From the NCBI RefSeq assembly GCF_003097355.1, contig NZ_PYUI01000007.1:124001-188000 (forward strand): 64,000 bases of DNA, given 5' to 3'. Within the stretch, counting starts at the first letter, position 1. Each line of letters starts with the position of its first letter. Positions 61,814 to 64,000 of this stretch are shown in pieces. Made by a program: the position numbers and the translations under genes. The notes beneath the pieces were generated by a model, which was not told the DNA's origin, made no database searches, and worked only from the letters and a program-made list of their open reading frames with translations. Source of the DNA: Arthrobacter sp. H-02-3 (GTDB lineage: Bacteria > Actinomycetota > Actinomycetes > Actinomycetales > Micrococcaceae).

Positions 61814-62803
61814 CTAACGCCAGAATTCGGTGAGCTGCTCGGCAAGGGCTCTGCCTTCGTCGTAACCCGCTTGAGCGGCGGCCGGACGCGTTGACAGATC
61901 CATCAGATTGCTGCCGAATGCGTTGAGGGAGTTGCTATCCGGCAAGATCGTTTCGACTCCGCTGCCGCGTGCGCGGAGTTCGTCGGCCTGTGCGGCAAGA
62001 TGCATGCCCCAGTCCAACGGTGTCCGTGTTCTGCCGCCAAGTGGTGACAGCACCAGCACCCGCCCGTATCCGGCTGCCAGATCGGCATTCTCGTTGCGCC
62101 GGTAGCCGCCGTCGATGTATCGGTTGTCGCCGATGGTGTAGGCGAAGCCACTGGCGCAGCTGGCGGCGACGGCGTCCGCCAGGTCGACTCCGCTGTCGCG
62201 GTCGAACACGACCGGTTCACCGGTATGGGCATCGACCGCCGTGATGAGCACCGTTCGTTGCGGCCAGAGCTGACTGGGCAGCCGCGCGGCGACGGTAGCG
62301 CGCCACCGCGTTTGCCCGGAGCCATCCGACGCCGCATCCATGTCGAGCGCCGCCGCGCCCATTCTGCGGCGCATATCGGCCGCATCATCAGCGGCCCCGA
62401 TGATTCCCCTCGTTCTCTCCAGATGGTCGGCCGGCCCACCTGGAACGCGTCCGCCGTCGGATCCGACCGGACCAGTCCGTTGTTGGGGCGCAGAAGCAAG
62501 GATTTGGGCAAGCAGTTGGGTCGGCGCCGCGCCAGTTATTTGGGCCGCCGCCGTTGATCCGGCCGACGTCCCGATGATCAGATCAGCCTCGGTGACATCC
62601 AAACCGGCTTCAGACAGGCCGGCGACGATACCGATCAACCACGCATTGCCTGCCGATCCGCCACCACCGAGGACCAATGCTCGCTCACCCGCGGCACGCA
62701 CCCGCCGTATGGCGTCGACCTGCGGCAGATCCTGGTCCGACCTCGGCCGGTCGGAGGCCGTCGCCGAGGTGAGGTGCAGACTCGAAGAAGGTGTTGTGTT
62801 CAT
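61814..62803 (-). CDS. Patatin-like phospholipase
   Basis: ATG with 5' base 62803 follows AAGG by eight bases and leaves dinB (ending 62841) undisturbed; a longer frame overlaps dinB. The 329-residue product has LVLGGGGSAGNAWLIG (oxyanion glycine loop), the nucleophile in IIGTSAGSTAA and the aspartate of the Ser-Asp dyad in YIDGGYRRN. No signal peptide. Family members are acyl hydrolases on lipids. It lies 37 bases downstream of dinB on the same strand. Confidence 0.9.
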   Translation of the reverse strand: MNTTPSSSLHLTSATASDRPRSDQDLPQVDAIRRVRAAGERALVLGGGGSAGNAWLIGIVAGLSEAGLDVTEADLIIGTSAGSTAAAQITGAAPTQLLAQILASAPQQRTGPVGSDGGRVPGGPADHLERTRGIIGAADDAADMRRRMGAAALDMDAASDGSGQTRWRATVAARLPSQLWPQRTVLITAVDAHTGEPVVFDRDSGVDLADAVAASCASGFAYTIGDNRYIDGGYRRNENADLAAGYGRVLVLSPLGGRTRTPLDWGMHLAAQADELRARGSGVETILPDSNSLNAFGSNLMDLSTRPAAAQAGYDEGRALAEQLTEFWR

Positions 62804-62840
62804 GGGAGTCGCCTTTCGCGAATTGCCTGCAGCGACGTCG

Positions 62841-63914
62841 TCACCAACCGCCGCGCGTCGGCGTATGTCCCTTTCGGGCATCGTCGGGCATTGCCATTTC
62901 GGCCCGCAGGCCCAGGAGCCGGATCGGACGGCCGGCTTCGATTCCGGCTGCGAGGTCCAAGGCCCGCGCGAGGATTTCGTTCCGGTCGAATGTCTCGGGA
63001 ATCTTCCTCGCGTGGGTCGTGGTGAGGAACGGCGCGTACCGAACCTTGAGGGTCAGCCCAATCACGGGCCGTCCTTCGGCCACAACATCCTCAAGGACAC
63101 GCGCCGTCAGCTCCCTCACGGCGTCGTCCACCTGGGCGGGCTCGGTCAGGTCGCGCTGGAAGGTGGTCTCCCGGCTATGCCCGCGGGCAACCCACGGGGT
63201 ATCGTCCACAACGCTGGTGCCGTCCCCGCGTCCGAGCTCCGCGTACCAAGGACCCATTCTGGGGCCGAACTCCGGGACCAGGACCTGGGGCTCGGACGCG
63301 GCGAGCTCGGCCACTGTGTTGATGCCGAGTTTGGCCAGGCGGCCCGACACTTTGGTTCCGACGCCCCACAGGTCCTTGGTGGGCCGACTGCCCATGACAT
63401 CGAGCCAGTTCCCGGCAGTGAGGCGGAAGACGCCGGCCGGCTTGCCGAACCCGGTAGCGACCTTTGCCCGGACCAGCGTGTCGCCGATGCCCACGCTGCA
63501 ATGCAGCCGCGTTTGCTCCAGGACAGCGGCCTGCACCTGCCGGGCGTAGGCCTCCGGATTCTCCGTCTCCGTGCCTACAAAGGCTTCATCCCAACCCAGC
63601 ACCTGCACGGTGGCGCCGGGCTGCGCGCGCAGGGTAGCCATTACCGTTTCAGACGCCGCGAGGTAAGCCTCCTGATCGACGGGCAGGATCACAGCGTCGG
63701 GCACTTTCCGGGCCGCAATGCGTAAGGGCATTCCGGAACCCACGCCGAACGCCCTGGCTTCGTAGGATGCGGTCGACACCACAGCTCGTTCCGTGGGGTC
63801 GCCCCGACCGCCGACAATGATCGGCTTGCCCGCAAGCTCCGGCCGCCGGAGCACTTCGACCGCCGCGATGAACTGGTCGAGATCGACGTGCAGCACCCAC
63901 CGGATTCCGCTCAC
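62841..63914 (-). CDS. dinB: DNA polymerase IV of DinB2 type
   Basis: The 357-residue protein begins with WVLHVDLDQFIAAVE (catalytic aspartate 11) and has STASYEARAFGV and GWDEAFVG (catalytic acidic pair), then the thumb GIGDTLVRAKVATGFGKPAGVF and the little-finger domain. The N-terminal opening and RGDPTERAVVSTASYEARA match mycobacterial DinB2. Residue 16 at the steric-gate position is isoleucine where classical DinB has Phe or Tyr. Y-family enzymes copy past damaged bases; loss of an aromatic gate permits ribonucleotide use in DinB2. It ends 37 bases before the patatin start. Confidence 0.93.
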   Translation of the reverse strand: MSGIRWVLHVDLDQFIAAVEVLRRPELAGKPIIVGGRGDPTERAVVSTASYEARAFGVGSGMPLRIAARKVPDAVILPVDQEAYLAASETVMATLRAQPGATVQVLGWDEAFVGTETENPEAYARQVQAAVLEQTRLHCSVGIGDTLVRAKVATGFGKPAGVFRLTAGNWLDVMGSRPTKDLWGVGTKVSGRLAKLGINTVAELAASEPQVLVPEFGPRMGPWYAELGRGDGTSVVDDTPWVARGHSRETTFQRDLTEPAQVDDAVRELTARVLEDVVAEGRPVIGLTLKVRYAPFLTTTHARKIPETFDRNEILARALDLAAGIEAGRPIRLLGLRAEMAMPDDARKGHTPTRGGW

Positions 63915-64000
63915 GCCACCAGTCTGCCCTAAACATCCCTGGCAAGCATCGGCTCTCCACCGGGCTTGGCCGCGGAGACTGCGGCGTCCTGACCTTGCCT

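Noticed and set aside
62804..62881. Longer start for the patatin gene
   Set aside because: It would overlap dinB and lacks a ribosome site, while ATG at 62803 has one.
62340..63725. Plus-strand open frame of 461 codons
   Set aside because: It is antisense to dinB and the patatin gene, both with intact catalytic motifs.

Overview
The window is high-GC DNA with actinobacterial architecture. Gene content and order (rpmF-rnc-mutM-smc-ftsY-ffh, amtB-glnB, an OleA/OleBC/OleD olefin locus, DUF222-HNH protein, DinB2-type polymerase) point to a member of the Micrococcaceae, most likely Arthrobacter or a close relative. This assignment is inference from gene content; no 16S gene is present. I saw no tRNA, rRNA, CRISPR array, transposase or phage gene.

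Positions 1-22050 are a cell-surface polysaccharide region. A plus-strand block (1-11560) holds the 3' part of wecC, a glycosyltransferase-like protein, three large multidomain GT2 proteins, a serine-hydrolase-like protein, two orphan proteins and a GT4 glycosyltransferase, joined by very short gaps or 1-4 base overlaps. A strong hairpin separates it from a minus-strand block with a secreted S8 protease, a second GT4 and a paralogue of the hydrolase-like protein. UDP-glucose dehydrogenase follows on the plus strand, then minus-strand genes for two Tat-exported GH128-like glucanases, wecB, a small anchored protein and a YdcF-like protein. WecB and WecC together would make UDP-ManNAcA and Ugd would make UDP-GlcA, so the locus can supply two uronic-acid donors to five glycosyltransferase genes.

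Positions 22259-34311 hold a secreted metzincin-like protease with four C-terminal repeats, then thiL, a DAK2 protein, recG and rsmD on the plus strand, a minus-strand set (SDR, aminotransferase, spermidine-synthase-like), and coaD, yceD and rpmF. From rnc (34333) to ffh (59279) the conserved ribosome/SRP/SMC gene order is kept but interrupted by accessory genes: an MFS transporter coupled to a beta-propeller protein, the olefin operon, a DUF222-HNH gene, a GH79-like hydrolase, another MFS gene, amtB-glnB and a G6PD. The last 4.7 kb carries an alpha/beta hydrolase, a membrane protein, a metallo-beta-lactamase-fold hydrolase, a patatin and dinB.

Translation signals are notable. Five genes have a TANNNT box exactly six bases before the start codon, which is the leaderless signature. 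yceD appears to start at ATT and a small tail-anchored protein at CTG, each behind a good Shine-Dalgarno sequence. thiL starts inside a 15-bp tandem repeat. No wholly new multi-gene system is proven here. The best candidates for undescribed biology are the glycosyltransferase/hydrolase locus (1-15839) and the DinB2-type polymerase with an isoleucine at the steric-gate position.
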